Shown piece after piece: positions 9,983 through 20,002 of a stretch of DNA of 53,505 nt. Position 1 is the stretch's first letter, and each line of letters starts with the position of its first letter. The notes beneath the pieces were generated by a model. The model did no database searches. It saw nothing but the letters and a program-made list of their open reading frames with translations, and had not been told where the DNA came from. The translations under genes and the position numbers were made by a program. The stretch is from NCBI GenBank assembly GCA_902500755.1, contig CABVRV010000008.1, forward strand, positions 1 through 53,505, read 5' to 3'. This stretch comes from an uncultured Nitrospira sp. (GTDB lineage: Bacteria > Nitrospirota > Nitrospiria > Nitrospirales > Nitrospiraceae).

Positions 9983-11296
9983 TCACTCGTCCTTGCCTTC
10001 GACTCGAATGAGCATGGTCGGTTCGGAGACGAACGGCTTGTGGTTGATTTCACGGAGCGCGGTTTGTACATCGCGCTCTTTCGCGGTATGTGTCTTGATG
10101 ACAACCTGCACGGTCTGCCCTTCACGACGTCCCTGTTGCACCATCGAGGCAATGCTGATTCCACATCGCCCCAGCTCACCGGCGATCTGCGCCAACACCC
10201 CGGGGCGATCCACAACGGTAAACCGCAGGTAATACAGCGAACTGATTTCTTCCATCGAACGGAGGCGAATCGGCCGTCGCTGATCCTGTTGAAACGACGC
10301 CACCGGCACTCGACCGACGTTGCCTTTGAGTAGATTGCGTCCGATCGCGATCACATCACTGACGACGGCGCTCCCGGTTGGCATAGATCCGGCTCCCCGC
10401 CCATAGAGCACGACGTCACCGACAGCATCACCTACCAATTGAATGGCGTTGTACACACCCTCGACTTGGGCGATGGGCGACGCGGAGGGAAGCATCGTAG
10501 GATGTACGCGAGCTTCGATTTCTCCGTCGATAAGTTTTGCGATCCCGAGCAACTTGATCGTGCAGCCAAACTGTTTCGCATACGCAATATCAGTGGGCGT
10601 GATGCTCGTAATGCCCTCTGTATAGATGTCCTTGAAATTGACCGGGGTTCCATACGCGAGGTTGACGAGAATCGCCAGCTTGTGCGCCGAATCGATCCCA
10701 GCAATATCAAACGTGGGGTCGGCTTCGGCATATCCGGCATGTTGCGCATCCTGAAGAACCTCTTGGAAGCTGTGCCCTTCATGCGTCATTCGTGACAGAA
10801 TATAGTTGGACGTTCCGTTGATGATCCCGTAGATGGATTCGATCGTATTTCCGGCAAGCCCCTCCGTCAACGCTCGAACGACAGGAATCCCGCCACCCAC
10901 ACTGGCCTCAAATCCCACATCCACATCTTTGCGTGTGGCGGCGTCGAAGATTTCCTCTCCGTGGAGCGCCAAGAGCGCTTTGTTGGCAGTGACGACGTGC
11001 TTCCCGGCAGCAATCGCATCCATGATGACTCGCTTCGCCGTATCGTATCCGCCGATGAGCTCGATCACCACATCGATATTCGGATCCGTGAGCACTGCCC
11101 TGGCATCCGTGGTCAAGAGCCCTGGGTTCAACCGCAGCCCCCGGTCTCTCGTGATGTCCAGATCCGCCACTCGAATAAGCTCGATTGGCACGCCCACCCG
11201 ACGGCTGATGAGGGCAGCATTGTGCAGAAGGATCGTGGCAACCCCGGTCCCAACCGTCCCAAATCCCACGATACCCACTCCAATGCGCGACCTCAC
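9983..11296 (-). CDS. hom: homoserine dehydrogenase
   Basis: A 437-residue NAD(P)-dependent enzyme reducing aspartate semialdehyde to homoserine. A Rossmann motif ([12 protein letters not shown]) starts at residue 6. The catalytic region contains [14 protein letters not shown] and [17 protein letters not shown]. The C-terminal 85 residues form an ACT domain ([20 protein letters not shown]) typical of threonine feedback control. The ATG overlaps the upstream aminotransferase stop by 4 bases. It is the second gene of the aspartate-family operon. Confidence 0.96.
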   Translation of the reverse strand: MRSRIGVGIVGFGTVGTGVATILLHNAALISRRVGVPIELIRVADLDITRDRGLRLNPGLLTTDARAVLTDPNIDVVIELIGGYDTAKRVIMDAIAAGKHVVTANKALLALHGEEIFDAATRKDVDVGFEASVGGGIPVVRALTEGLAGNTIESIYGIINGTSNYILSRMTHEGHSFQEVLQDAQHAGYAEADPTFDIAGIDSAHKLAILVNLAYGTPVNFKDIYTEGITSITPTDIAYAKQFGCTIKLLGIAKLIDGEIEARVHPTMLPSASPIAQVEGVYNAIQLVGDAVGDVVLYGRGAGSMPTGSAVVSDVIAIGRNLLKGNVGRVPVASFQQDQRRPIRLRSMEEISSLYYLRFTVVDRPGVLAQIAGELGRCGISIASMVQQGRREGQTVQVVIKTHTAKERDVQTALREINHKPFVSEPTMLIRVEGKDE

Positions 11297-12489
11297 TCTT
11301 CGTCTCCATCAAGCTTGAGGGCCTTGCGGATTCCCCTGACCGCTTGCCTTGTTCGATGTTCGTTCTCTACGAGCCCAAATCGCACGTACTCCTCGCCACC
11401 TTCACCGAATCCGATCCCGGGAGAAACGGCAACCTTCGCCTCCTTCAGCAGGAGCTTTGAAAACTCCAGTGAGCCCATGTGGCGATAGGGCAACGGGATG
11501 CGCGCCCAGACAAACATCGTGGCCAGTGGCTTTGCGACCTGCCAGCCGATCCGATTCAACCCACCGACCAACACATCTCGGCGTTTCTGATAGCGCAGCA
11601 CGGTGTCTTTGACGCAGTCCTGAGGACCGTTGAGCGCGATCACGCTCGCGATTTGAAGCGGCTGAAAAATCCCATAATCCAGGTAACTTTTGATTTTCGC
11701 CAGCGCTCCGACGACCTCGCGGTTGCCGACACAGAAGCCCACTCTCCAGCCCGGCATATTATAGGCTTTGGATAACGTATAGAACTCTACCCCACAATCT
11801 TTCGCCCCCGGGATCTGAAGAAAACTCGGAGCCTTGTAGCCGTCGAACACCAAATCGGCATAGGCGAAGTCGTGGATTACGATCACGTTATGTTCCTTGG
11901 CAAACGCGACGATCTTCTTGAAAAATTCCAGATCCACGATGGCTGTCGTTGGATTGTGCGGAAAGTTGATGACCAGAATCTTCGGACGCGGAAATGTCTG
12001 CCGGTAGACTCGAGTCAGATCTTCGAAAAAGTCGCTATCCTGCCGGAGCTCAATCCCACGGACCTCGCCTCCCGCGATGATAAAGCTATACATATGGATG
12101 GGATACGTCGGTGTCGGCGTCAGGACCACATCGCCCGGACCAATCATAGCCAAGGCGAGATGCGCGAGACCTTCTTTTGAGCCGATGGTGACAATGGCTT
12201 CAGTTTCTGGGTCCAGATCGACATCATAATTTCGCTTGTACCAGCTACAAATCGCATGGCGCAGCTTGGTAATTCCGCGCGACGCCGAGTAGCGATGATT
12301 CTTGGCCTTGCGAGCCGCTTCAGTCATTTTTTCGACGATATGAGGCGGTGTGGGTTGGTCGGGATTGCCCATCCCAAAATCGATGATGTCTTCACCGCGT
12401 TGTCGCGCTTCAAGCTTCAGTGATTGAACTTGCGCGAAGACATACGGCGGGAGCCGCTTGATCCGATAAAAACCGTCGCCCAACCCCAT
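11293..12489 (-). CDS. alaC: PLP aminotransferase, AlaC-like (alanine / LL-diaminopimelate type)
   Basis: A 398-residue class I aminotransferase. The PLP lysine is K241 in [16 protein letters not shown], and the substrate and cofactor contacts NFPHNPT (175-181) and HDFAYAD (206-212) are present. Overall text ([21 protein letters not shown]-like PTPTYPIH) matches the AlaC/DapL-related group. It heads the operon that continues into hom, thrC, apgM-like and lysC, so it may supply alanine or glutamate, or act in diaminopimelate synthesis. Substrate cannot be settled from sequence. The 308-base gap to pdxJ must contain its promoter. Confidence 0.85.
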   Translation of the reverse strand: MGLGDGFYRIKRLPPYVFAQVQSLKLEARQRGEDIIDFGMGNPDQPTPPHIVEKMTEAARKAKNHRYSASRGITKLRHAICSWYKRNYDVDLDPETEAIVTIGSKEGLAHLALAMIGPGDVVLTPTPTYPIHMYSFIIAGGEVRGIELRQDSDFFEDLTRVYRQTFPRPKILVINFPHNPTTAIVDLEFFKKIVAFAKEHNVIVIHDFAYADLVFDGYKAPSFLQIPGAKDCGVEFYTLSKAYNMPGWRVGFCVGNREVVGALAKIKSYLDYGIFQPLQIASVIALNGPQDCVKDTVLRYQKRRDVLVGGLNRIGWQVAKPLATMFVWARIPLPYRHMGSLEFSKLLLKEAKVAVSPGIGFGEGGEEYVRFGLVENEHRTRQAVRGIRKALKLDGDEE

Positions 12490-12797
12490 GAACTTCCCTT
12501 GACCGTTTCTAGAAAAGTACCAACGGACGCTTCGCCATGAATGCGTGAGAGGATACGAGAGGGGCCTATTCTAATTCAGGGCTCTGGGCGAGTCAATTTC
12601 CCTCATTTTCTACGTGCTTCTGACAAGCGAGGGGTCCGGACTTGTGCCTGCGCATACTCGCGATGGGTCGGTAATGCCGTTCTTGCCCCCTCTTATTCCT
12701 TTCTGTTACTAATACAGATCGGTAGCTCCGTTGAGCTCCAAACAGTTCCATGGGCGGATGATCCGATAAGCAATCAACGTGAGGGTAAGGAGGGGCG
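12490..12797. other. divergent intergenic region, alaC-like / pdxJ
   Basis: These 308 bases between divergently transcribed genes must hold both promoters. On the plus strand the last bases before pdxJ are a strong ribosome-binding site (AAGGAGGGG). A weak -35/-10 candidate (TTGCCC about 18 bases before TACTAA, near 12683-12715) points toward pdxJ. No hairpin terminator, tRNA or small gene was seen. Confidence 0.4.
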
Positions 12798-13511
12798 ATG
12801 GCGCGGCTCGGTGTAAATGTCGACCACGTTGCGACGTTGAGACAGGCTCGCGGAGGAACCGATCCCGATCCGCTCGCGGCAGCGGTGCTTGTTGAGCTCG
12901 CAGGAGCCGACGGCATTGTCGTCCATCTACGGGAAGACCGACGTCACATTCAAGATCGTGATCTTCGGCTTCTTCGCGAAATGACCCGCACAAAGCTCGA
13001 CCTGGAAATGGCTGCTGACGGAGAAATGGTTAAGATCGCTCTCAACATCAAGCCGGACCTGGTCACATTAGTGCCGGAGAAACGGCAGGAACTGACCACC
13101 GAAGGCGGTCTCGACGTTGCAGGACAGCGAGATCGGATTCAAGGTGTCGTGACGCTGTTACATAACGGCGGGATTCCTGTCAGCGTCTTTATTGAGCCGG
13201 ACTTGAATCAAGTGAAGGCCGCACATAAGATCTCCGCGGATTTTGTGGAACTGCATACAGGACGCTATGCGAATGCCACACGTTCGAAAGAAGCCGATTC
13301 GGAATTCGAGGCGATCACGCAAGCGGCCAGGCTCGCGTATAAGCTTGGAATCGGTGTCAATGCCGGACATGGGCTAAACTATCGCAACGTCAAGCGACTG
13401 ACGCATATCCCTGAAATCGTTGAGTACAACATCGGTCACAGCATCATCGCGCGTTCCGTCCTCGTCGGCCTCGTTCAGGCTGTGAAAGAAATGAAGGCCT
13501 TGCTGAGTTAG
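12798..13511 (+). CDS. pdxJ: pyridoxine 5'-phosphate synthase
   Basis: A 237-residue TIM-barrel enzyme that condenses 1-deoxyxylulose 5-phosphate with 3-amino-2-oxopropyl phosphate to make vitamin B6 phosphate. The characteristic N-terminus [17 protein letters not shown] (4-20), HLREDRRHI, the catalytic ELHTGRYA, and the C-terminal [11 protein letters not shown] with [13 protein letters not shown] are all present. Length is standard. The start is supported by AAGGAGGGG just upstream. It is the first gene of the plus-strand pdxJ-nnr-tsaE-lapA-mutS run, and its product serves the many PLP enzymes encoded around it. Confidence 0.97.
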   Translation: MARLGVNVDHVATLRQARGGTDPDPLAAAVLVELAGADGIVVHLREDRRHIQDRDLRLLREMTRTKLDLEMAADGEMVKIALNIKPDLVTLVPEKRQELTTEGGLDVAGQRDRIQGVVTLLHNGGIPVSVFIEPDLNQVKAAHKISADFVELHTGRYANATRSKEADSEFEAITQAARLAYKLGIGVNAGHGLNYRNVKRLTHIPEIVEYNIGHSIIARSVLVGLVQAVKEMKALLS

Positions 13512-13555
13512 CGTCGTGGACCTGCTGGTCCGTCCGTTCACCACCTCGGTTCATC

Positions 13556-15121
13556 ATGATCAAGATTGTCACCGCTGCACAGATGCAGGAACTTGATCGT
13601 AGAACGATCGTAGAGGCCCGCATTCCGGCCACAACATTGATGGAACGAGCCGGACTCGGCGTCGTGTCTTCCCTTGAAAAGCGATTCGGCTCCGCTCGCG
13701 GCAAGACGGTGACCATCGTCTGCGGCAAGGGGAATAACGGCGGAGATGGATTCGTAGCGGCGCGCATACTCCGCCGGCGCCATGCGAAGGTACACATCCT
13801 TGCACTGGCATCTGTTTCTGAACTAAGCCGCGATGCCGCTGCGATGTATAAGCAATTCGTGCGTGGTGCAGGCAGGTCTGGTGTCCACCCTTACACTTCC
13901 AAGGCACGGGCACTGGCTCTTTTACAGGATAGTGACATCCTCGTGGATGCCCTGCTCGGAACAGGACTTTTCTCCGCTGTAACCGGGCGCTATGCCGATG
14001 CCATCGACAGCATCAACGAAGCCCTCCGCCCTGTAGTGGCCGTCGACCTTCCCTCTGGCCTCCATGCTGATAGTGGAACCATCCTTGGGCGAGCTGTTCG
14101 TGCCTCACTGACCGTCACGTTTGGACTTCCGAAATTGGGTCTCTACCAGAATCAGGGGATTGACCACGCTGGGGAAATCGAGATTGTTGACATCGGCATT
14201 CCGCCGGCGTACGTCGATGCGGTGGTCAGTCGTACCAGTGTGATTACGCGAGGAGCGGTGCAGATGTCCCTACCGACGCGACGCTCTTCGAGTCACAAGG
14301 GAATGTTTGGGCATGCCGGTATTATCGCCGGGTCCGTCGGGAAAACCGGCGCCGCAACCCTCGCCGCCCGAGCCGCGCTCCGAGTGGGGGCCGGCCTCGT
14401 GACCGTGGCGATCCCTTCAAGCGTCAATGACGTATTGGAGGCAAAACTGGTGGAGGCTATGACCGCTCCAATGCCAGAGACCAAGGCGCGGACCTTGGCG
14501 CGGACAGCATTGGACCGACTCGTCTCGTTCATGGCAGCCAGAACCGCCATCGCCATTGGTCCGGGACTCTCAACCGCCCCTGAAACTGTGGAACTCATTC
14601 AGGCCCTGACAAAACAGCTCGATCGACCAGCTGTTTTTGATGCCGATGCGCTGAACGCACTGACCGGCCGTACCGCTCTGCTGACATCCTGCAAGACCCC
14701 TCCAATCATCACGCCCCATCCTGGCGAGATGGCGCGGCTGGAGCCGGATGCAACACCTCAGACCATCAACAACGATCGGATCGGTATCGCTACCCGGTTT
14801 GCCCGAGAGCGTGGCTTATTCGTGGTCCTGAAAGGAGCGAGAACCGTTGTGGCTCGGCCAGATGGTGCTGTAGCCCTCTGTCCAACCGGGAATCCCGGAA
14901 TGGCGACAGCCGGTACTGGTGACGTGTTGACCGGTATGATGGTAGGACTGTTGGCCCAAGGCCTGCCTTCGTGGGAAGCAGCTTGTGCCGCGACCTACCT
15001 CCATGGAATGGCTGGCGATTTGGCTGCAGCCGGGAAGGGACAAGCTGGGATGATCGCAAGTGATCTGGTCGAGCAGATTCCTTATGCCCTCAAATATGTC
15101 GACGAGGCAGCGCAAAATTAA
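13556..15121 (+). CDS. nnr: bifunctional NAD(P)H-hydrate epimerase / ADP-dependent dehydratase
   Basis: A 521-residue repair enzyme for damaged NAD(P)HX. Residues 1-215 are the epimerase (YjeF N-terminal) domain with CGKGNNGGDGFVAARIL and VAVDLPSGLHAD. Residues about 225-515 are the ribokinase-like dehydratase with HKGMFGHAGIIAGS, ITPHPGEMARL and the nucleotide-site GNPGMATAGTGDVLTGM. The fused form is the usual bacterial one. It starts 44 bases after pdxJ and is followed 40 bases later by tsaE, which is a common bacterial neighbourhood. Confidence 0.95.
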   Translation: MIKIVTAAQMQELDRRTIVEARIPATTLMERAGLGVVSSLEKRFGSARGKTVTIVCGKGNNGGDGFVAARILRRRHAKVHILALASVSELSRDAAAMYKQFVRGAGRSGVHPYTSKARALALLQDSDILVDALLGTGLFSAVTGRYADAIDSINEALRPVVAVDLPSGLHADSGTILGRAVRASLTVTFGLPKLGLYQNQGIDHAGEIEIVDIGIPPAYVDAVVSRTSVITRGAVQMSLPTRRSSSHKGMFGHAGIIAGSVGKTGAATLAARAALRVGAGLVTVAIPSSVNDVLEAKLVEAMTAPMPETKARTLARTALDRLVSFMAARTAIAIGPGLSTAPETVELIQALTKQLDRPAVFDADALNALTGRTALLTSCKTPPIITPHPGEMARLEPDATPQTINNDRIGIATRFARERGLFVVLKGARTVVARPDGAVALCPTGNPGMATAGTGDVLTGMMVGLLAQGLPSWEAACAATYLHGMAGDLAAAGKGQAGMIASDLVEQIPYALKYVDEAAQN

Positions 15122-15161
15122 TTCAATCCGGTGTGCAACGAGCTCATCCGCTCTCGTTTCT

Positions 15162-15713
15162 ATGGCTAAATCTTTGGACCTCCGTGATCTCGTCTTTTCA
15201 TCTCCTCGAGAAACGGATTCGTTTGGACATACGATCGGTAAGGTTCTTCGAAGAGGTGACGTACTTGCCTTGGTGGGAGAATTGGGTGCCGGCAAAACTG
15301 CCTTGGTCCGTGGGATCGTGGCCGGACTCGGTGGTTCAGTTGCTTCGGTCACCAGTCCGACGTTTGCGCTCGTGCACGAATATCAGGGGAGGCTTCCACT
15401 CATCCATCTGGATCTTTACCGGTTGAAACGAGTCGATGAGGCCGAGTCGATTGGACTTTCCGCCTGCTTTACAGATGAAGCTGTTACCGCGATTGAATGG
15501 GCCGATCGATTCCCGGACTTACTTCCTGCTGATCGTCTGGAAGTGCGATTGATTCATCGAACCCGAACGACCAGAATGGTAAAGTTAGAAGCTCAAGGGG
15601 CACGTTCTCGGTCGCTTTTCACACGGATCACGAGGGCTTTCCTCGCCATAGGTCCATCAGCTCGATTGCCTCGGTCGCGTACGAGACCCCGTCGGAAGGC
15701 TTCGCAGCGATGA
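15162..15713 (+). CDS. tsaE: tRNA threonylcarbamoyladenosine biosynthesis ATPase TsaE
   Basis: A 183-residue P-loop ATPase that works with TsaB and TsaD in making t6A37 in ANN-decoding tRNAs. Walker A is GELGAGKTALVRG (39-51); TSPTFALVHEY and HLDLYRL follow, and EWADRF marks the Walker B region. I use the ATG at 15162 (MAKSLDL), because the longer frame from 15060 lies inside nnr. The last 35 residues form an unusual Arg-rich tail (RSLFTRITRAF to RRKASQR) beyond the usual domain end of about 150. The stop overlaps the next start by 4 bases. Confidence 0.93.
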   Translation: MAKSLDLRDLVFSSPRETDSFGHTIGKVLRRGDVLALVGELGAGKTALVRGIVAGLGGSVASVTSPTFALVHEYQGRLPLIHLDLYRLKRVDEAESIGLSACFTDEAVTAIEWADRFPDLLPADRLEVRLIHRTRTTRMVKLEAQGARSRSLFTRITRAFLAIGPSARLPRSRTRPRRKASQR

Positions 15714-16051
15714 CACGCGTTATTCTGATCGGCATTCTCTTACTCCTTTCGCTGGCTTTCGTCCTTCAAAATCAAGAACAGGGAGTGACGCTGAGGTACT
15801 TCTTTGGCTTACTTGAGGCCTCAACTCCTATTTATCAACCCATTATGGCCGGCTTCGTTGTCGGTGTGCTGGTCGCAGCCATTCTCCTTTTCCCTCCCTG
15901 GGTACGAGCACGAATCGAGCTAAGACGAAAAACAAAGGCATTACAACAAGCCGAGGTCGATCTGGAACGCCTCCGCCAATCACTTGAGAAAATCTCGGGA
16001 CGATCCTCTTCCACCCAAATTGAACATTCGGGGATCTTCCGCGATGAGTAA
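15710..16051 (+). CDS. LapA-domain (DUF1049) membrane protein
   Basis: A 113-residue inner-membrane protein with two hydrophobic helices (about 2-20 and 41-65) and a C-terminal charged coiled coil (RRKTKALQQAEVDLERLRQSLEK). This is the layout of the LapA/DUF1049 family, whose E. coli members take part in lipopolysaccharide assembly control. Here the function is inferred from the family only. It overlaps tsaE by 4 bases and mutS by 8 bases, so it is tightly embedded in the operon. Confidence 0.8.
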   Translation: MTRVILIGILLLLSLAFVLQNQEQGVTLRYFFGLLEASTPIYQPIMAGFVVGVLVAAILLFPPWVRARIELRRKTKALQQAEVDLERLRQSLEKISGRSSSTQIEHSGIFRDE

Positions 16052-18671
16052 TCTCAGCTTGAGTCCATTGATGCAGCAATATCGCGATATCAAGCAGGGT
16101 TACCCTGACGCAATCCTGTTTTTCCGAGTTGGTGATTTTTACGAGATGTTCTACGAGGACGCGCAGGTGGCTTCGGGAATTCTCTCTATCGCCCTGACTT
16201 CCCGCGATAAGAACAGTGCTGATCCTGTTCCTCTTTGTGGTGTTCCTTTTCACGCCGCAACCGGCTATATCGCGAAGCTATTGAAGGCCGGGCGGATCGT
16301 CGCCTTGTGCGAACAGGTCGAGGACCCTAAAACAGCTAAAGGTCTGGTTCGCCGCGAAGTCGTCAGGCTCTATACCCCAGGCACATTGGTCGATACAGAG
16401 TTTCTTTCTCCTACCGAGTTCAACTATCTGGCCGCGCTCGCGATTCGACCAGATTCGTCCCGAGGATTAGTGATCGGCTTGGCTGCCCTTGAGGTGTCCA
16501 CAGGTGATTTTTGGGTGATGGAGACGGATGGTCCACAAGCCGTTTCCCAAGTTTTGAATGAGCTCGCGCGCTTGGAACCTCGAGAATTACTGTTTCCTGT
16601 TGATCTTGATCGCCAACGCTTCCGGTGGATTGATGAGGTCCCAGGAGTCCGCCTGTGTGAACGTCCTTCCGTCTCATTTGACCGCAAACACGTCGAGCGA
16701 GTGCTTCATGAGTATCTCGGTGTCCAATCTCTTGAGAGCTTGAGATGCCACGATCTATCCATAGGCATCTGCGCAGCAGGTGCCGTGGTGGAGTACCTTC
16801 GTCAGACCCAGCCGACTGCGCCCCTCACGCATATTCGACGAATCATGCTCCGTGGTACTGACGAATGTATGCAGCTTGACAGTACCACGATCCGCAATCT
16901 TGAACTGCTGAAACCAATTGCAGGGACTGAGGGTTATTCCGGTTCGAAGGCAACAACACTCTTGAGTATTCTCGATCGAAGCAGCACGGCTATGGGAAGT
17001 CGCCTTCTCCGCCACTGGCTGATCAGGCCCTTGATTCGCTGCCAAGAGATCCGCTTGAGATTGGATGCAGTTGAGGAACTTAAAGACCAGGTGATGGTGC
17101 GAACGGCTCTGCGTTCTGCGTTGCGAGAAATTCAGGATATCGCTCGACTAGGTAGTCGCCTTGTCCTGGGACTGTCCGGTCCGCGTGAACTTCTTGCTCT
17201 CAAACAGTCGCTCGGCGCTTTGCCAGAGATTCTTGTGCAGTTAGACCTTCTGAAGAGCCAACTGTTCGGGGAGGCGCGGGCTTCGTGGGATAGCGCTCAT
17301 GATCTCTATGAGCTGATTGAACAGTCTATCCGTTCCGATGCCCCGATCTCAGTGCGTGATGGAAGTATCATCAAAGAAGGATACGATCCTCATATTGACG
17401 AGTTGCGAAAGGTGAGTAAAGAAGGGAAAGGCTGGATTGCCGCCATCGAGGTTCGTGAACGGGAACGAACCGGCATTGAATCGCTGAAGGTTCGCTACAA
17501 TCAAGTCTATGGATACTATATCGAGATTACCAAGGCCAATCTTAACCGTGTGCCGGTCGACTACATCCGCAAGCAAACCCTCGTCAATGCCGAACGGTTC
17601 ATGACGGCCGAGTTAAAGGATCTTGAAGAACGTGTCATCGGAGCTGATGCGCAGCTTCTTGCCAGGGAGCAAGACACATTTATTCAGCTCCGCTCTCGAT
17701 TGGCCGAAGAGGCTCATCGGCTGGATAGAATAACCACCACTCTTTCGCTCATTGATGTGTTGGCTGGGTTGGCAGAAGTCGCCGCTCTCCATCGATACGT
17801 GAAGCCTACCGTCACTGAGGATGATACCCTCACGATTCGAGACGGTCGCCATCCTGTGGTGGAACGCCTCTGTCCCGATTCAACCTTCGTCCCTAATGAT
17901 ACAGATTTGGATCTCGGCTTGAATCGTCTATTGATCATCACTGGGCCAAACATGGCGGGAAAGAGCACCTATCTTCGCCAGGTGGCCCTGATTGTTTTGA
18001 TGGCCCAAGTCGGCAGCTTCGTTCCGGCAACGGAGGCCCACATAGGGGTAACGGACCGTATTTTCACGAGGGTAGGAGCTTCAGATAATTTGGCTGGAGG
18101 CCAGAGCACGTTCATGGTTGAAATGGTTGAGACTGCGCATATTTTACGAACGGCCACACAGCGGAGCTTGATCTTACTGGATGAAATTGGTCGTGGCACA
18201 AGCACCTATGACGGTCTCAGCATCGCATGGGCAATTGCTGAGTACATCCATGACTGTACACGATTGGGCGCGCGTACCTTGTTTGCTACGCACTACCATG
18301 AGATGACCAACTTGGAGCAGCAACGGACTGGGATCAAAAATTACTGCGTCGCTGTCCGGGAACAGGGCGATGAGGTGCTGTTTCTCAGAAAAATTGTGCC
18401 AGGGAAAGCGGATCGAAGTTATGGCATTCACGTTGGCAAACTCGCGGGTCTGCCCACAGAGATTATTCACAGAGCTCAATCCGTGCTGTCGCAGCTGGAA
18501 CAACCGGAGTCTTCCTGCTCCAACCCCTCACACGAACAGCCCTCCATGGATTCCTCGCCGCTTCCCAAGCCCCATCCCATTATTGACGAAGTGAAGCAGA
18601 TCGACCTCTTCTCGATGACCCCCCTCGATGCGATGAATCGCCTTGCCGAACTGCAGCGCATGGTTAAGTAG
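16044..18671 (+). CDS. mutS: DNA mismatch repair protein MutS
   Basis: An 875-residue mismatch sensor. The mismatch-wedge motif FYE is at 32-34 (RVGDFYEMFYEDA). The ATPase core has Walker A GPNMAGKSTYLRQ near 633-645, then STFMVEM, DEIGRGTSTYDG and THYHEMTNLE. I chose the ATG at 16044 (MSNLSLSPLMQQY), giving the usual MutS1 length and an 8-base overlap with lapA. The far C-terminus (DLFSMTPLDAMNRLAELQRMVK) matches the MutS tetramerisation tail. It is the last gene of the operon and meets the convergent exported-protein genes at a strong hairpin. Confidence 0.97.
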   Translation: MSNLSLSPLMQQYRDIKQGYPDAILFFRVGDFYEMFYEDAQVASGILSIALTSRDKNSADPVPLCGVPFHAATGYIAKLLKAGRIVALCEQVEDPKTAKGLVRREVVRLYTPGTLVDTEFLSPTEFNYLAALAIRPDSSRGLVIGLAALEVSTGDFWVMETDGPQAVSQVLNELARLEPRELLFPVDLDRQRFRWIDEVPGVRLCERPSVSFDRKHVERVLHEYLGVQSLESLRCHDLSIGICAAGAVVEYLRQTQPTAPLTHIRRIMLRGTDECMQLDSTTIRNLELLKPIAGTEGYSGSKATTLLSILDRSSTAMGSRLLRHWLIRPLIRCQEIRLRLDAVEELKDQVMVRTALRSALREIQDIARLGSRLVLGLSGPRELLALKQSLGALPEILVQLDLLKSQLFGEARASWDSAHDLYELIEQSIRSDAPISVRDGSIIKEGYDPHIDELRKVSKEGKGWIAAIEVRERERTGIESLKVRYNQVYGYYIEITKANLNRVPVDYIRKQTLVNAERFMTAELKDLEERVIGADAQLLAREQDTFIQLRSRLAEEAHRLDRITTTLSLIDVLAGLAEVAALHRYVKPTVTEDDTLTIRDGRHPVVERLCPDSTFVPNDTDLDLGLNRLLIITGPNMAGKSTYLRQVALIVLMAQVGSFVPATEAHIGVTDRIFTRVGASDNLAGGQSTFMVEMVETAHILRTATQRSLILLDEIGRGTSTYDGLSIAWAIAEYIHDCTRLGARTLFATHYHEMTNLEQQRTGIKNYCVAVREQGDEVLFLRKIVPGKADRSYGIHVGKLAGLPTEIIHRAQSVLSQLEQPESSCSNPSHEQPSMDSSPLPKPHPIIDEVKQIDLFSMTPLDAMNRLAELQRMVK

Positions 18672-18725
18672 GATCCCAACCACGCATCGAATCGGCAGCC
18701 CATGACTCTTTAACATCATAAAGAA

Positions 18726-18759
18726 AGGGCGGCCTCCCTGAAGAGGGAGAAGCCGCCCT
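18726..18759. terminator. hairpin between convergent mutS and exported-protein genes
   Basis: A two-part stem: AGGGCGGC (18726-18733) with GCCGCCCT (18752-18759), and CTCCCT (18734-18739) with AGGGAG (18744-18749), loop GAAG, with an AA bulge on one side. Transcripts from the minus strand would run into TTCTTTATGA after the hairpin, so it best serves the exported-protein gene. The plus side lacks a clean T-run, but the stem is strong enough to protect the mutS mRNA end. Confidence 0.75.
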
Positions 18760-18779
18760 GTGCATTCTCGGTAACTCTT

Positions 18780-19442
18780 CTAGTTGACTTGGTTATACTG
18801 TGCAGTCCAAGGAATCAAGCCGCCGACTGTTTTCCCTCCGGGAAGCATGACGTCATATTGCATGCCTACGTTACTCCCGTCCGGTGTCACCGGGGATGAG
18901 TTGAGAGTTGTCTTGGCCTTTGAACAGGCTGAGTCAAACTCATGTTTTCCCGCACACTCCTTGAGACGAAGGCCGGAAATGCTCAGAGGCTTACCCATTG
19001 CCCCAGCCACTTCGGGAATCTTTTTCACCGACGAGATCACGCGATGGTTCTGCTCACTTTCTACGACGACGAATTCAATCAAATCCGTGGTGCTACCAGG
19101 AGGCACTTCTTTTGCCGCTGCCGGCCCCGCATGAGGTCGACCCATCTTTTTGAGTTCTTGCCAGGCAGACTTCTCGGCATAGAACTTCAGCGTCTTCCCT
19201 GGGTGAACTTTTTGCCAGTACAGGCCACTCTCGGCGTTGCCGCCAAAAACGGCAACATTGATCCAGACTGCTTCATCGTACGGATCCAGTACGATCACAC
19301 GACCTTGTATGGTGGTCGGCTTACTCATATCTCCCCATTCGAACCGCTCCTGGAATGACTCAATCGCCGAGGCAGTCGAAGCCATACCGACCACCAGCGC
19401 GACGGCTGCCAGAATGGCTGCACCTTGCTTCTGCAACATCAT
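18780..19442 (-). CDS. exported protein of unknown function
   Basis: 220 residues beginning with a signal peptide (MMLQKQGAAILAAVALVVGMASTASA, cleavage near 26). The mature part starts with ESFQERFEWGDMSKPTTIQGRVIVLDPYDEAVWINVAVFGG and looks like a beta-rich domain. Two Cys in the last third (ECAGKHEFDSAC) could form a disulfide. The start has AAGGAGG eight bases upstream. It lies 44 bases after another exported-protein gene on the same strand, so the two are probably co-transcribed. I recognise no family. The phrase IQGRV shared with LQGRV in its neighbour may reflect a common fold or partner role. Confidence 0.8.
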   Translation of the reverse strand: MMLQKQGAAILAAVALVVGMASTASAIESFQERFEWGDMSKPTTIQGRVIVLDPYDEAVWINVAVFGGNAESGLYWQKVHPGKTLKFYAEKSAWQELKKMGRPHAGPAAAKEVPPGSTTDLIEFVVVESEQNHRVISSVKKIPEVAGAMGKPLSISGLRLKECAGKHEFDSACSKAKTTLNSSPVTPDGSNVGMQYDVMLPGGKTVGGLIPWTAQYNQVN

Positions 19443-19486
19443 GATCGCATCCTCCTTACGACAACGTCTTTGCGGATTGAGAGTGT

Positions 19487-20002
19487 CTAGTCCTTCAACA
19501 CCTTAAAAGCAGTGATGGTCCTGCCGCTCAGTGTGACCTCCATGGCCACCAATTCTTGTGAGGCTTTGATGATCTGATCCATCAAGGCCTTGTCTTTTAC
19601 GGCCAAACGAACCGTCGAGGCGGCATGATACCAACCCGAATACGTTGAGTTCTTTTCGGTTCCTCCGGAGAATCCCCAGGCACAACAACTGAACAAGGGA
19701 TCTGGTGGCTTGACGTCGAGCATGGTCGAGGATCGGCCTCCCGTGTCACCGGATCCCGGTTCTCCTGTGTTCCAATATTGAATCCCGAACAAGAGTTCCC
19801 CGTCAGGATTATCGGCCCATTGCGACCAGACACGCCCCTGCAGCGTCTTAAGCCCAGCTTCGGCCTTGAGCGGCTTCCCCCCGACGACCGCATCAGCGAG
19901 ACCCACCTTTTCGATGTCTCCGTCGGCGAATGAAAACTCGGCCGCTAGCAAGCCGAATCCCCAATACACCGCCACGGCAGCTAGAACGACAGCCTTCTTC
20001 AT
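19487..20002 (-). CDS. exported protein of unknown function
   Basis: 171 residues with an N-terminal signal sequence (MKKAVVLAAVAVYWGFGLLAAEFSFA, cleavage near 26). The mature chain has LKTLQGRVWSQWADNPDGELLFGIQYWN and an adjacent CC pair in LFSCCAWGF, which might bind metal or form a disulfide. A good ribosome-binding site (GAAGGAGGG) precedes the ATG. It is the first gene of a two-gene minus-strand unit with the 18780..19442 gene. I cannot assign a function. The periplasm or cell surface is its probable site. Confidence 0.8.
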   Translation of the reverse strand: MKKAVVLAAVAVYWGFGLLAAEFSFADGDIEKVGLADAVVGGKPLKAEAGLKTLQGRVWSQWADNPDGELLFGIQYWNTGEPGSGDTGGRSSTMLDVKPPDPLFSCCAWGFSGGTEKNSTYSGWYHAASTVRLAVKDKALMDQIIKASQELVAMEVTLSGRTITAFKVLKD

